Positions 10,541 to 21,681 are shown, counted from the first letter of the stretch. The stretch: 60,000 bases of DNA from Polytrichum commune (GCA_950295325.1 OX485808.1:33629180-33689179), one strand, 5' to 3'. The notes: a model not told the origin generated them from the letters alone. Program-made: numbers and translations.

Positions 10541-11332
10541 CTGTGTCGATGAACCTACCAGGTTCGCAGGTACCGACGCTAGATGGACCTCCTTGGTCAG
10601 ATACGCCAAGCAATATTCAATGTCGGATTGCTTGCGGGCCAATGCTTCGAATGGCCCGCAGATTCTGCGGAGGAAGTCATCGTTGGGGTTTAGGGGATCC
10701 CAGCGCGGAAAGTTTAGGACATTTGAGGGAGGGGAACGCGCCGTCGCCGTTGTATCCCAATCGATTTGGAGACACCGTGTTGAGCCGTGCGTGGGGTCCG
10801 GAATCATATCAAATAGATTGCAGAGGTCTCTTATTGGGTTCTGGAGGGGGTAAGTCCTCCCCCACAGAAAGCTCCATTGAGCTGTCGTTCCCGATGCAAG
10901 AAATGCACCTACAACCTCTAGTACGTTCTGCTCTACGGGGGACCATATCCCGACATCAAAATTAGAGAACAACATCGACAAAAACTTGTCACAGTCGGTT
11001 CTTTTTTTTATTTTTACATTCAGGTCCTTTGCGTGGTGGATGATAAGATCCGGGCCCCACTCTCTCCTATCGTGCAGAGGTCTGATATCGCAGAGAAGTC
11101 CTACAACATTCAACACTATAATTTTTCTACGCCCGGAGTCCGACACTCTTACCGAGGGGACCTTCGAGGGTAACGGCTGGATCTTCGGAGCATTGCCAGC
11201 CTTCTTCTTCTTCTTCTGTGGACTGCCTCCTTTACATGCCCGTTTTGCCGGCCTCTTCGTCGCAAGCGCCTCATGGTCCTCGTCCTCCTGCAAGTCCACG
11301 GGTTGATCTTGACTCGCTCCAACCGTCATAAC
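10541..11332 (-). CDS. Exon 6: FCP1-like HAD domain with lost catalytic residues
   Basis: A Lys-rich leader (KKKKKAGNAPK) precedes RKIIVLNVVGLLCDI, the position of HAD motif I. Later come FDVGIWSPVEQNVLEVV (the FCP1 WSS-type strand) and TRCLQIDWDTTATARSPPSNVLNFPRW, which aligns with the VDDSPTKSVLNPPGNVIFPATW segment of the outer element's protein. The motif-I nucleophile Asp is replaced by Asn, and the DD pair of the last motif reads DW. The fold is probably kept but phosphatase activity lost. Confidence 0.7.
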
Positions 11333-11399
11333 CTGGAAGGCCACGACCCAATAACACTCTAGCGTTAGAATAAATAGTTCACTGTTCAGTACGAGCGTG

Positions 11400-11600
11400 A
11401 GTGATTGGACTGTCATACATGACTGCTTGTGATAACCTCATGTCATGTTATATGACTGCTACTTGTCATGTTTATGACTGCATTGAGTCATATAGTATGA
11501 CCGACTATAGTCGTATAACATGACTGCCTAGAGTCATATTATATGACTGCCTTCAGTCATATTATGTGACATAGTCATATGACTGTCCAATGCTGAGGCC
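11400..11600. repeat. TGACT/AGTCA cluster in intron 5
   Basis: Several dyads with N6 spacers (tgactgcattgagtca, tgactgcctagagtca, tgactgccttcagtca) lie in the intron between exons 5 and 6. Confidence 0.85.
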
Positions 11601-11675
11601 ACATCAAAGACATAAAGCTTGCACGTAAGTATAACTATCTGACAAGTATAATGTGCATATGACATGAATGCCAAC

Positions 11676-11879
11676 CTCTTTCTGTCGAGCCATTGCACGC
11701 CGGGTAGGCCGTGCATCGTGTTCTGCCAATAGCTTCTCCGCTTCGCCCTTCCTCTTCTTTGCTATGGGTTTCTTCTTTTCATTGACGGGTGGGCAACCCA
11801 GATCTGCTAGGGTGTTACGTTGGGGCTCCGATGCCGCGGTCGACCCAGTATGACCGGATTCCGCCGACTTCCCAGATGC
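11676..11879 (-). CDS. Exon 5: basic low-complexity linker
   Basis: 68 codons, phase 0 at both ends. It holds a Lys/Arg-rich stretch (EKKKPIAKKRKGEAEKL and ARPTRRAMARQ) that could serve as a nuclear localisation or DNA-contact segment. No domain is recognised. Confidence 0.6.
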
Positions 11880-12001
11880 CTGCATGTTCGTATGATCCAC
11901 ATGAGGCGTGTATTAGTGAACGATCTTCATGCATGACATACAACATTGCTGAAGCAAAGGTGTTCCATACACGTATTCGAATGAAGTACTAGAGGGTATA
12001 C

Positions 12002-12295
12002 AGACGCAACATTTTCGGCGGTTACTTGGATCACGTCCACTCCCGCTTCCGCCGTGGCTGGCGGTTCCATGTCCGTGGCCGTCGTTCGCTTCTGCACCTC
12101 CAGCAACAGCTGCTTCATCATAGCCTTCACATCTTCCATCTCCCCCTTCATGCTATCCTGGAAGTCGTGCAGCTCGGTCCGCGTAACAAAGAGGGCTCTA
12201 TCTCCCGCTCTTGCATTTGGGAGTGGCCCTCTGGACGACGATGACCGGCCCCGTCCTAATTTCCCGGGTGTCGCTAGCTCGGTTTCCACCTCCAG
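12002..12295 (-). CDS. Exon 4: short coiled-coil exon
   Basis: 98 codons. It contains a helical stretch DSMKGEMEDVKAMMKQLLLEV, like the coiled coil often found in Ptta-type proteins. The acceptor ACGCAG before CTGGAG was chosen because it preserves phase 0. Confidence 0.6.
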
Positions 12296-12370
12296 CTGCG
12301 TGGGGGGCCCTTTAAATCTGCGGCATGTGAAAGGAGCAATTGTGGATCCATGAAAAATACGTAAACATAC

Positions 12371-12610
12371 TAAATATGACTATGGAAAGTCATATGACTC
12401 AGAATATGGCTATCTGTAGTCATATTACTCAGAATATGACTCGCTGAGGTCATATTACTCAACGTATGACTAGGTGAAGTCATATGACTCACAATATGAC
12501 TAGGTGAAGTCATATTACTCAACATATGACTAGGTGAAGTCATATGATTCACAATATTACTAGGTGAAGTCATATGTCTCTGAATATGACTAGATGAAGT
12601 CATATTCAGG
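12371..12610. repeat. 30-bp tandem array of AGTCAT / TATGACT motifs in intron 3
   Basis: Seven full 30-bp units run from about 12389 to 12598, each with GTCATAT near the start and TATGACT (or one-base variants) near the end. Neighbouring units therefore form TGACT-N6-AGTCA dyads. It lies in the intron between exons 3 and 4 of the minus-strand gene. Confidence 0.9.
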
Positions 12611-12746
12611 CAGCGTGTGACTATCTATGGTCATATGACTTCCAGCATGACTATGTAAAGTGATATCATTCATTATATGTGTGAATTATATGAGTGCAGG
12701 TTGTCACATATTTATGTTTGAATGGTTTGCACACAAAATCACTTAC

Positions 12747-13595
12747 CAGTCTAGAGCGCACCTCCCCTTCGGACCTTCCAGAATACGACAAGGTCTGCAC
12801 GGTCTGCCGTGCGGCTTTCATGCGCGTGGCTTCCGCGATTTTGTCCGTCCGGGCAATTAACCGCTTGAAGTTGTCGACGTGCGCCTTCTTCACATACGGT
12901 GGGAGCGGGCCACAACTCTCTATGAGTTTCTTCATGTTCGACCTGCGAGTCCGCATCTGCTGCCGCAAAATCTGAAAAAAAATAGCTTCAGGCACGTCTC
13001 CGAGTCCACCACGGTACTCGAACTGTGCGGCCATCTTGTCTTTAATCGCCAACAACAAGGGCCGTGGGTGTGCCTTGAAGTTGTCAACGCTCCAATCGAG
13101 GTCGCGAGAGTACCCGCGTAGTCGCGTCAGCCAATCAGGTCTGTGTATCCCTGTCGGGCACCCAGCCTCGTCGACCTCGACCCACAAACGCTGACCACCA
13201 CTGGAAGTGTGCAGCTCGTCACTCTTCTTCAAGGACCGCCTAAGGTTCTTCAACTTCGATTGTCGAAGCCGCGCGCTTCCGTCGCCGCCTTCAACCTCTG
13301 CCGTCCGGCCAAGGCAACGCACCTTCTCGCGAAGTTGTGTCGGATCGGCTCCTTTTTGAGCCATACGCCGCAAAATGCTTACTTCCCGGAGCTCCAGCTC
13401 GTCAAGGAGCTTGTTACGATGCCCTACACCTATGTCTGCCTCCTCGCTGTCCGCCGATGCTTCGTCGGCGTCCATCTCACAAGCCCGGAGAGTATCCTGC
13501 ATGTCTTGGGACAGCAGGATATCCTCCTCATCGACCGCCTTGCCCTTCTTTCCGCTAGATTGCAACGGCCATGACCTGGGTTCATTTGCATTACC
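12747..13595 (-). CDS. Exon 3: Ptta/TnpA-like central region
   Basis: 283 codons between GTGTGTAG|GGT and CTG|GTAAGT. An acidic start is followed by a Leu/Arg/Glu-rich helix (ELREVSILRRMAQ). Then come a basic region and the DKMAAQFEYRGGLGDVPEAIFFQILRQQMRTRRSNMKKL-type segment, which resembles the plant transposase (Ptta/En/Spm) module. The segment is described by its key residues W/F...R..LR...K. The exact family is uncertain. Confidence 0.6.
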
Positions 13596-13892
13596 CTACA
13601 CACCCAGACGTACAGGACACTATATGAGACCGTAGAGTCACCCTACATGACTGTACTAAGTTACATGATTGCATAATATGACTGGACAAAGTCATATGAC
13701 TACCTATAGTCATATTACATGACTGTACTAAGTATCATGTTCGGGGTCAGATTATGACCTCATAGAGTGATATTCATATACGGACATATGGGCTCAACAT
13801 TTTTTCTATATGTGTTTGGAATGAGACCCAAGTAACGCGAACGACTAAATGCGTTTGCAAATGCAAGAGGATAAGGAGATTTATGTTTTTAC

Positions 13893-14259
13893 CTTCCGCC
13901 TCCTTGGTATGGGCCGCTCGTCCTCGGAAGTCTCCTCTTCGTCCTCTTCGTCCTCGTCATCATCGAGGTCCGTTTCAGGAAGTTGTTTTTTTCCCTTCGT
14001 TCGAGTGGTCACACCCCAGCCACCACCCTACTCTACAGATGGGCCCGGCTCTCCCACAGGCACGCCACGGCTGCTCTCAAAAACACGCGCAACCTCATTC
14101 GAAGTCATTTCCAAAACCGGCAATGAAATTGCCGGGAAACTAGCAATTGTGCGAAATACTTCCACTTGCATGCCATCAGGCAGATTAGCTATTTTTGTTA
14201 TTAAATTGACTAGTACATTGTTCATTTCGGCATTTTTGGTGGAAGTCGCGGGAACCACA
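13893..14259 (-). CDS. Exon 2: acidic region with in-frame TAG
   Basis: The first base completes a Gly codon split across intron 1. The frame reads VVPATSTKNAEMNNVLVNL, then meets TAG at 14030-14028, and continues open through a basic KGKKQ patch, an Asp/Glu run and PIPRRRK before the GTAAAA donor. The continuation in frame with matching phases suggests a point mutation or base error. Confidence 0.6.
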
Positions 14260-14499
14260 CTGTTCAATACGAGCGTGAGTTATTAGACGGACATTACATC
14301 CCACAAAAATTGTGACGCTATCCGACTGCCAATGTTGAAACATGAATCAAATGAGTCATGTGGTCTGCACATTTTTTTGACTGGGAGGAGTCATAATCAT
14401 GAAATTGTTCACAACATGTAATGAGGATGGTTGAAAATAAAAATTGAAATTGAATGTCTATTACTGGAACTCAGTTCAGGATTCCATTGTAATTGTTAG

Positions 14500-14625
14500 A
14501 ACCTATTGCTAAGTTGACAACACATACACATTGTCAACACATACACATACACATACACAACACATTCACATACACATACACATACACAACACATTCACAT
14601 TGTCAACACATAAAATTGAATTTGC
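14500..14625. repeat. ACACAT/ACATAC simple repeat
   Basis: Short CACATACACATACACAACACATTC-type units repeat over about 100 bp within the long intron of the minus-strand gene. Confidence 0.8.
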
Positions 14626-15129
14626 TCAATATGACATGAGAAATATTTAGCCTATGCATTATGGTTTCAATTCCATTTCAATTTTGGTAACTATGGACTG
14701 TTGGGTAGTATGGAATTATTCATTCATTATGTGATGTCAAACAAAAACATTGTTCATACACATGATCATAAATGCACGATCATAGACAACCAATAGAAGC
14801 CACATATGATGCACAACAACATGGATGTGGGAAGAAGTTACAATATTTTTAGGACTGGGAAGAGTCATACTCACAAAAATGTGACTGGACTGTGTCATAA
14901 TGACCTTAAAGTATGATTACAGTGAGTCATAATATTCTGGACTATGACTACAGGGAGTCATAATACTATTGTGAACCCTTTGAGTGGTCCACCACTCTGC
15001 GGGATCACTTTTAGTTAGAATGTTAGCATTAAAAGTTAGAATTGATAGGGAATTTAGCGAAAATTAGTTCATTTAGCATTTAGCCTAGAAGAAGGAAGGT
15101 CAAAATGAAACTAAGTAGTGCTAGAAGAT

Positions 15130-15300
15130 AGCAAAGTAGAAAAAATGTGCTAGCTAGTAAAAACAACTAGCTAAGCAAATATTAGTAGATGCTAGCTATT
15201 AAGCAAATGTTAGTAGATGCTAGCTAAGCAAATATTAGTAGATGCTAGCTATTAAGCAAATGTTAGTAAATGCTAGCTAAGCAAGTGTTAGTTTATTAGT
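15130..15300. repeat. Short tandem repeat with GCTAGCTA(TTA)AGCAAAT
   Basis: Units alternate between about 25 and 28 bp, each with ATTAGTAGATGCTAGCTA, and repeat about five times. Confidence 0.75.
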
Positions 15301-16089
15301 TAGTGTGAGGCACACAAGACTATTGGAGGTGTTTTACGTAAGAAGATAAAATCGGCTTGAAGACTTTTGAAGACAAAAAAGAAAGAGAGCAAGGGGGCTA
15401 CTTGCCCACTTGCCCCCTTGCCAACTCGATGGCGAAAAATTAGAAAGATTTCTAGGTTCCCCGTCGGAGCCACCTCGGCGAGAGGGTGACAACCTCAACC
15501 GGGAAAACCCCCGAGCCAAAATTTCGGGAAAGGGTTTGAAAAATGGATCCGGTGGAGGAGGGGCCCAACCCTTTTGTGAGAGGGTTTAAAAACCCCTCCT
15601 TCCACCTTGTAGCTCTCTCTCTTCCTCTAATACTTGGGCGAAGCCCTGCTTCAATGTAGTTAGGAAAAAATCCTTTAGCATGCATTCTCAATGGCCTAAA
15701 AGAAAGGCTTGACAACCTCCTCTACTCTCTCTCCTAGTTAGAATGTGTGTTTATTAACACACCAACAAAATGATTCCTTCTTTTGTACAAGTAGGTTGGA
15801 TGGTAGAGTTTTGAGTGGAGGCATTGTAGACCTCATCTGCCAATGCCCTGAAGACTTAGTTCAGAAGCTAGAACAAGATACTTATCATTTTTCTCTTAGA
15901 GAGATTTCTTATAGCTATCCATAGCCGTTTCCCATTTGTGATTTGGTTAAGATGACAATTAGTTATGAATTTTCAAAGATGGAGTAGAAAAACTGGGTGG
16001 TCTTGTGGGTAGCGGTTGCTGGATCAGACCTGCGAGCCCAATAGGAATTTTAATTCCAAGAAATTATATTTTTCCCAAGTAGAACTTTT

Positions 16090-16440
16090 GTGTAGCTTTC
16101 CAAAATGGCGTAAAACATTTGATTTGAGCATGATTTGAATCAGATATGAATTATGCAAGATGGGACACATAGTTTGAGAACTTTTTGTTGACTGCTGCAT
16201 TACAGAGGACCTGCTGGGTTCACTTCGGCTTACCTTTCTAATCAAATATTTTTTATCAAATACATCTTTTTAATATCTCTCCAGGGTCATATAGAACGTT
16301 TGATTTGAGTAAGATTTGAATTAGATATGAATTGTTGAAGGTGAAATACATAGTTTAAGTCTTCTTGATTGACTGCTGTGTTACAAGGAGTCTGCTGAAT
16401 TTTTATTAGCTTAACCTGCTGATGTCATAATTTTTCTAGT
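16090..16440. repeat. Imperfect repeat of about 190 bp, two copies
   Basis: Two successive copies share CGTTTGATTTGAG(C/T)A(T/A)GATTTGAAT, then AGATATGAATT, then a GACTGCTG(C/T)(A/G)TTACA core, then CTGCTG. Weaker related pieces precede and follow. No coding sequence is seen. Confidence 0.6.
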
Positions 16441-18131
16441 TAGAGCTTGTTCATAGCTTTCCAATAGTATAAGGAAAGCCTAGATCCAATTAGTAAGGAA
16501 GGTGCTATGAATTTTTGAAGTTAGAAGGTAGATAGGTGGGTTGGAAGGGTCGGTTGAATCGACCTCACACTTCCAACCCTCATAACTTTTGCATTTCTTA
16601 TCCGATTCAAGTGATTTTTAGATCATTGGAAAGATAATTAGGTGCACTAAGTATAAATATTTTTCTTAGGATTAAATTACAGTGCAGAATAATTACTTTA
16701 TATTTTAATTGTTAACGAAGGTACGCTTACTACCAAACTAGTTACAAAGAAGGAGGCAAGGTCGATGCTAGGGAAGTGAAGCAAGGAAGGAGATAGCGGC
16801 TCGGCCTACATCGAGCCCAAGTCAACCGAGGAGAATTGAGGTAAATTTACTAACGCTAGCCTTCCATTTAGGGTTGGAGGAAGCGCGGCTAAAGTACGCA
16901 TCTATAAATCCACTCACCTATCTCGTAAGGTCAAGTGGCTTGACCACTTGACCGCCAAGGGAATACCCAACTCCATTGTTTTCGGGGCCCTTGGTATGTT
17001 TTGTGGTAGTAGCTTCATTTATTAGCAAGTTTCGTGTGTGGTAAGTCGGATTAATCACCGACACGACCACTCTGAATGTTGTTGGTGGAAAGGTGGGGTT
17101 AATGACCCGCGAATCCACTATTATGTTGTTGGCCCCATAGATTGGGAGTAATGGCCCCAATTTATGAAGATTGCGCAACAGGTTGAACCTACAGGTTGTC
17201 CGTCACCCTGGTCCCATTGAGTTGCATTTCGTGGTCTATCTAGTGTAAACACATTTAACAATCAAAACATACAAAATAAATCGTGAACCCTTGTTGGCAA
17301 GAGACCCGAATCGGAAACTTAACTCGGTAGAGTGACACCACCCTTCGAACCATTGATGTCCGAAGGGTTTGAGATGTTACTCGACCTTCAAAGGACCTGC
17401 ACGAGGCCTTAGAAGGTTCCAAGGTAAGGGGTGCATCAACCAGGTAAGGGGTGATGTCTAATATGTTAATGTAGTGAGTTAGGACGTGCAAACAAAAGTA
17501 AGTAATTAAGAAGGAATTTGTGTGAAGGGTGGGACTTAGGCCAAGTTCCCCCGCTTAGAAAACTAAATAGAACTAAATAAAGAAATAGGAAGAATTAAAT
17601 GGTCCATCAAATTGTCGTTATTCCGTTCGTTGAGTTAGGGTGGTATGAGTCACACCCGGTTGGGTGTATTAGAACCATCACAATTCACAAATTAGGATTG
17701 CCTTGGTTTCAAGGCTGGTGCGTCTGCGCGTAGAATAGGTTGTAGGTTAAGGTTAGAACTAGATATGAAATTGGTTAGTGGAGTTTAAAGCCACACTAGT
17801 AAAAAACTAAGGCCCAACCTCCGGAGGTACTACGACGCATATTTAATCTCCCTTAAAAATCTAACTACTCACGTTATACACCTATCATCCGGGTTCGGCT
17901 TGGGCGCCTGCAAATGCAGGCCACCTTCACCGAAGGGCTTGTGTGATACTTTTAGGCTCCCTCGAAAGGGGGTGGCCCAAAAGTACCACAACTATGAACT
18001 ATGACTGCAAACAGTTATGTCTTCAGCAAGTTGTATGCATTTTATGACTACAAAGATTCATAAAAGTTTCAAAATTCATAAGCAACCCTAGCGGTAGCAG
18101 GTCCGTTGTATTAGGGTTTGGGGTTACATAC

Positions 18132-18259
18132 CCGGGGTCCTCAGGCCTCTTGAAATGAGAGGTCCCAATCGGTGTCAGACCGAGTTCCCTCAGCTTCTGG
18201 TTGTTGGCCTCGATGTTTTTCTTCCACATCCTCTCATACTCCGGAATTTCTTCCTCCAT
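18132..18259 (-). CDS. Exon 1 of the TnpA/Ptta-like gene
   Basis: ATG at 18259-18257. The peptide MEEEIPEYERMWKKNIEA begins it and NNQKLRELGLTPIG follows, the typical opening of plant Ptta/En/Spm transposon proteins. The donor GG|GTATGT leaves two bases, which the first base of exon 2 at 14259 completes to a Gly codon. The intron is therefore about 3.9 kb and would host the putative TG...CA insertion. Confidence 0.65.
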
Positions 18260-18949
18260 GATTCTGCAAAACCATAATCCACATTAGTGTTCACTAGAAT
18301 ACAAACAGGTTGTATACATTTTTGCTGTTTGTTTTGTATTCCCTACCAGTCCTCATCGATTTTTTGTGGATGCTACAGGTCAGCGGATAAGGGACTGAAC
18401 AACCAACTCCTCTACAACAAATGGCAAGGGAGTTGCGATTATAGGTGAGCTCAACTTTCTCCACGGATATTCGATTGTGTGTGCGGGGTTTTAGCATGAT
18501 ATTTAGGTGTTTGACTAAGATAACTGACCGGGTTAGAATCACTTTCATTCGTGACATGTAGAATAATACATTGAGACCCGATTTAGTGTCCGAATTAGGG
18601 GTCATCATTTCCCAATTTAGAAGACGTCTTTCAAAGTACAAGTTTTGAATTTTTTGAAGTATTATGAAATATTTAAACTAAAATTATAACCTTGGAGATG
18701 AGAGAGTGCACAACCTTGGAGGGTGAATGGACGGGGTGGAGAGAGGGACTGATGCCTGGATTCACTGAGCTGATGGAGAAGTAATCGGGCCTGAAATGGA
18801 GAGAGAGTTGCCGACAAAAACCCTGCTGCCAAAGAGATCCAACACCGAGATGCACAGAGGTGCCGAACTCAACCCTAGGTGAAGTCGGAGGGATGGAGGA
18901 ATCTGCACCAAATTTCACTTTTTCTGAAATAAAAACCTGGAGTGATGCT

Positions 18950-19345
18950 TCCCGAAACCCATCACCCAGAACCCTCACCCAGCACCCAGCACCTTAGTTT
19001 ACAACACCTGGCACCCTCACTCGGCACCCACCACCGCAGCCCTTACTTGAATCTGCTGCCGGAGTCAAAATTCCCTCACCCACCACCCAACACTCAAAAC
19101 CCACCACCCAGCATCCAAAACCCAGCACCCAGCACCTTAAATGTAACCCAGCACCTGAACTCGGCACCCACCACCGCAGCCCTCACCGAATCTGCTGCCG
19201 GAGTCAAAATTCCCTCACCCACCACCCAGCACCTTCGGCACCCAACACCTGAACTCGGCATCCACCACCCAGCACCTCTGCCACCACTCTCACTAAACCC
19301 TCTCACCCACCACCCTCTCACCCACCACCTCACCCAGCTACCTGG
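18950..19345. repeat. CACCCAGCACC-type low-complexity repeat
   Basis: Irregular ACCCAGCACC, AACTCGGCACCCACCACC and CTGCTGCCGGAGTCAAAATTC blocks recur two or more times. The open frames here encode only Pro/Thr/His repeats and are not treated as genes. Confidence 0.75.
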
Positions 19346-19554
19346 TCATTTCGTGGATGCACCTCATTCGAAGCATCAACCGAATCCTTCGAACGAGCAG
19401 GCGAATCCATAGACCTTGCTGCCGAAAAGAATTTTTTTTTCCCAAAATACTCCCAGCCTTCGCCGATCCCTAATCCCTGTCAAGGAGGTAGAAGCATACC
19501 TGAATCTGATTACGCCACGTTACTTGAATCTGCTACCAGGTTGCGATATTCGGC

Positions 19555-19820
19555 GTGTCACAAGGTGGACAGATGAGGGAGGATGAGAGCGATGGAGGGA
19601 GGGAGGGCGGGGGAGGGGAGGAGGAGAGCGAGGCAGGGAGTGCGGGCGAGGGAGCGCGGGCGGGGGAGCGCGGGCGAGGGAGCGCGGGCGGGGGAGCGCG
19701 GGCAGGGGAGCGCGGGCGGGGGAGGGGAGGAGGAGGGCGAGGCAGGGAGAGAGAGCGGGCGGGGGATGGAGGGAGGGGGGGGGAGGGAGGGAGAGAGAGA
19801 GAGAGAGAGAGAGAGTAAAA
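19555..19820. repeat. G-rich minisatellite and GA microsatellite
   Basis: GGGAGCGCGGGCG-type units repeat about six times, followed by GGGGGGAGGGAGGG and an (AG)n run. The plus strand has many runs of three or more G and could form G-quadruplexes. It lies between the divergent transcription units of the CACTA element. Confidence 0.85.
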
Positions 19821-19964
19821 ACAGAGTTGGGCATAAAATAGATCAGCAACTTTAATTTTCTCGTAAAACGTTGAAATTTTACATTTTTTTATAGGAGTAA
19901 TTATTGGGCTATGAAAAAATCAACAAATATTGTCATAATGGATGAGCTCATCCATCAACCAAAG

Positions 19965-20060
19965 CACAACATTCTCTTTACTTTTACATTCTCAACATTT
20001 GAAATTACTTTTACATTCTCAACATTTGAAATTACTTTTACATCCTCAACATTTGAAATT
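19965..20060 (+). repeat. Three tandem 27-bp units
   Basis: TTTTACATTCTCAACATTTGAAATTAC occurs three times with small changes near 19979-20060. No gene function is assigned. Confidence 0.8.
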
Positions 20061-20179
20061 ATTTTTACAAAAAAAGTATGGGCTTCATCACACTTACGTA
20101 TAACTGGGGTATATGACTCCCCTGGAATCGATTACGATATATTTACGGTATATATCATAGGATCACACTTATCCATGTG

Positions 20180-21530
20180 ATCTTTTATACCAATATAAAC
20201 TTATCTCTATCAAATGAAGAATTATCCAGTAGGTCAAATATGAAGTTTTTCTAAGGGGATTCTAGCTCTTCTCCCTAATTTACTTTAAAAGGCATGAACT
20301 TGACGAGGGATTCGTGGTGTCTATGTAAACTCATCCATTATGAAGGAGGAAACGTAGTGAATTGTAGTATAACTTGTGATTGACTCCAAAAACCACATCA
20401 AAGTCCCTAAATTAATCAAATGGACTCTAGTTGGAATAAATCGACCCTCAACCTTAACGGGGACCTTTTTTAAACTAAATCCCCTTCATCCACATTGGAT
20501 GACTTGACACAAGCGCCACAGATCCCAAGCCAGGCATGAACTACACATGCCTCCAACACATCACATAATAGTGGTCAATTATTGCTTAATATAATACCTA
20601 TGTGTCCTTTGAGATTGTATTTGGTACCCACTTAATATTTAAGTGTTTTGTAAACAAATGTCACCCATCTTCCAGGTCGGTGTTCACTGAGTACGTCTGC
20701 TTTGCACTTCTAGGACGAGTTTTCATTTAGAAGCGAAAAGAAATGTTGATGATGAATTGGCCCCGTGGTACCACCTTTTCTAAGTATGTAAGGTAGATGG
20801 ACTTAAGTGGCGCACTTCTTTAATCGGACCCATAGATATGATTGATAATTGGTTCGGTGAGGATCAAAAAGAAAATATCATAAAGACATATGTTTAGAAA
20901 AGATTGGAATACGTCTTCAAATTTCAAAGAACTACTCTACATTCAACAATGAACACAATTGGGAGAACCTGCGTATTTAGTTAAGAAATCAACAAATGTT
21001 ATGCATTTCTCATATCTATAATTAAATAAAATGAAAGTAATGCTTGGTGTTTGCTCGGCTTTGAAAATAGGAAACTTTAGCTCACTATGTGTGAGCTCCC
21101 ATATATAATTGTGTACACTCAATGACCAAGAAGATACATATTGTGCACAATGGTCCATAAGGTCACATTAGTGGTCACTAAGGTAAGTCGGTCTTGAATA
21201 GACCCAACTCTCTTTAAACCCTCTTCTCATAGGATGTGAAATACGCAATTAGTGCAAAATGATTAGCAAATCCAAATTGTGCCCATAGCCATTTTCCTAA
21301 GTATGCTTTACAACATGTCCCATGATCAAGGCTTTAAAAAGTGACGTGAATATCTATTGGTCGTGGTTTTTGGACAATGAGACATCCTAATTTTCTTTCC
21401 TCGCAGCCCTTGATCTCATATTGAAAACAACCCTTATCCAACTCAAAGAGAATAAGCTACTTAGTTTATGACTTGTCGAGTCTTCTCAACCAACTCAACT
21501 AGGATATTTTTATTTAAATCATACAATCAT
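20180..21530. other. Non-coding interval inside the CACTA element
   Basis: AT-rich, no supportable gene, few element-specific motifs. It separates the two divergent gene sets. Scattered gene-like words are not enough to call anything. Confidence 0.5.
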
Positions 21531-21537
21531 ATGTCAT

Positions 21538-21681
21538 GTCTTATATGACTGGCATGTGTTATATGACTCCCGCGTGTTATATGACTGCCATGTCTTATAT
21601 GACACCCCTGTGTTATATGACTGTCATGTCTTATATGACTCCCCTGTGTTATATGACTGCCTTGGGTTATTTGACTCTTCA
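21538..21681. repeat. 18-bp tandem array of TTATATGACT half-sites
   Basis: Eight units of 18 bp of the form GTGTTATATGACTSCCNT lie about 115 bp upstream of the CPC zinc-finger exon. They carry TGACT half-sites in one orientation only, unlike the dyads elsewhere, and may be a promoter-proximal binding array. Confidence 0.9.

Larger units (their letters stand above)
14970..17990. mobile_element. Possible 3.0-kb TG...CA insertion with 5-bp duplication
   Basis: The pentamer ACTAT flanks the segment (14965-14969 and 17991-17995), which starts TGTGAACC and ends GTACCACA. The segment has none of the CACTA element's TGACT/AGTCA motif density and no convincing gene. It contains imperfect repeats near 15120-15300 and 16090-16440. 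TG...CA ends and a 5-bp duplication fit an LTR-type element, but I could not see matching LTRs. It may be a decayed retroelement, or the pentamer match may be chance. Confidence 0.4.
9725..18259 (-). pseudogene. TnpA/Ptta-like seven-exon gene of the CACTA element with degenerate FCP1-HAD domain
   Basis: Exons in order of transcription are 18259-18132, 14259-13893, 13595-12747, 12295-12002, 11879-11676, 11332-10541 and 10105-9725. Every junction is GT-AG and all phases match, giving 1005 codons with a single in-frame TAG at 14030-14028. The N-terminus (EYERMWKKNIEANNQKLREL) matches the usual start of plant Ptta/En/Spm proteins. Then follow an acidic/basic segment, a basic coiled-coil region, an FCP1-like HAD domain lacking its catalytic Asp residues, and a DUF8039-like C-terminus. 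It is likely the element's DNA-binding accessory protein. Introns contain the element's own TGACT/AGTCA motifs. If the TAG is a sequencing error or is read through, the gene could be intact. Confidence 0.75.

Noticed and set aside
10543-10965. Plus-strand open frames over the HAD exon
   Set aside because: The minus strand carries the FCP1-like motifs and matching splice phases; the plus-strand frames are shadows.
18942-19412. Pro/His/Thr-rich 156-codon frame
   Set aside because: It is a translation of the CACCCAGCACC low-complexity repeat.
19520-19849. Gly/Arg/Glu-rich or Pro/Leu-rich open frames on both strands
   Set aside because: These are translations of the G-rich minisatellite.
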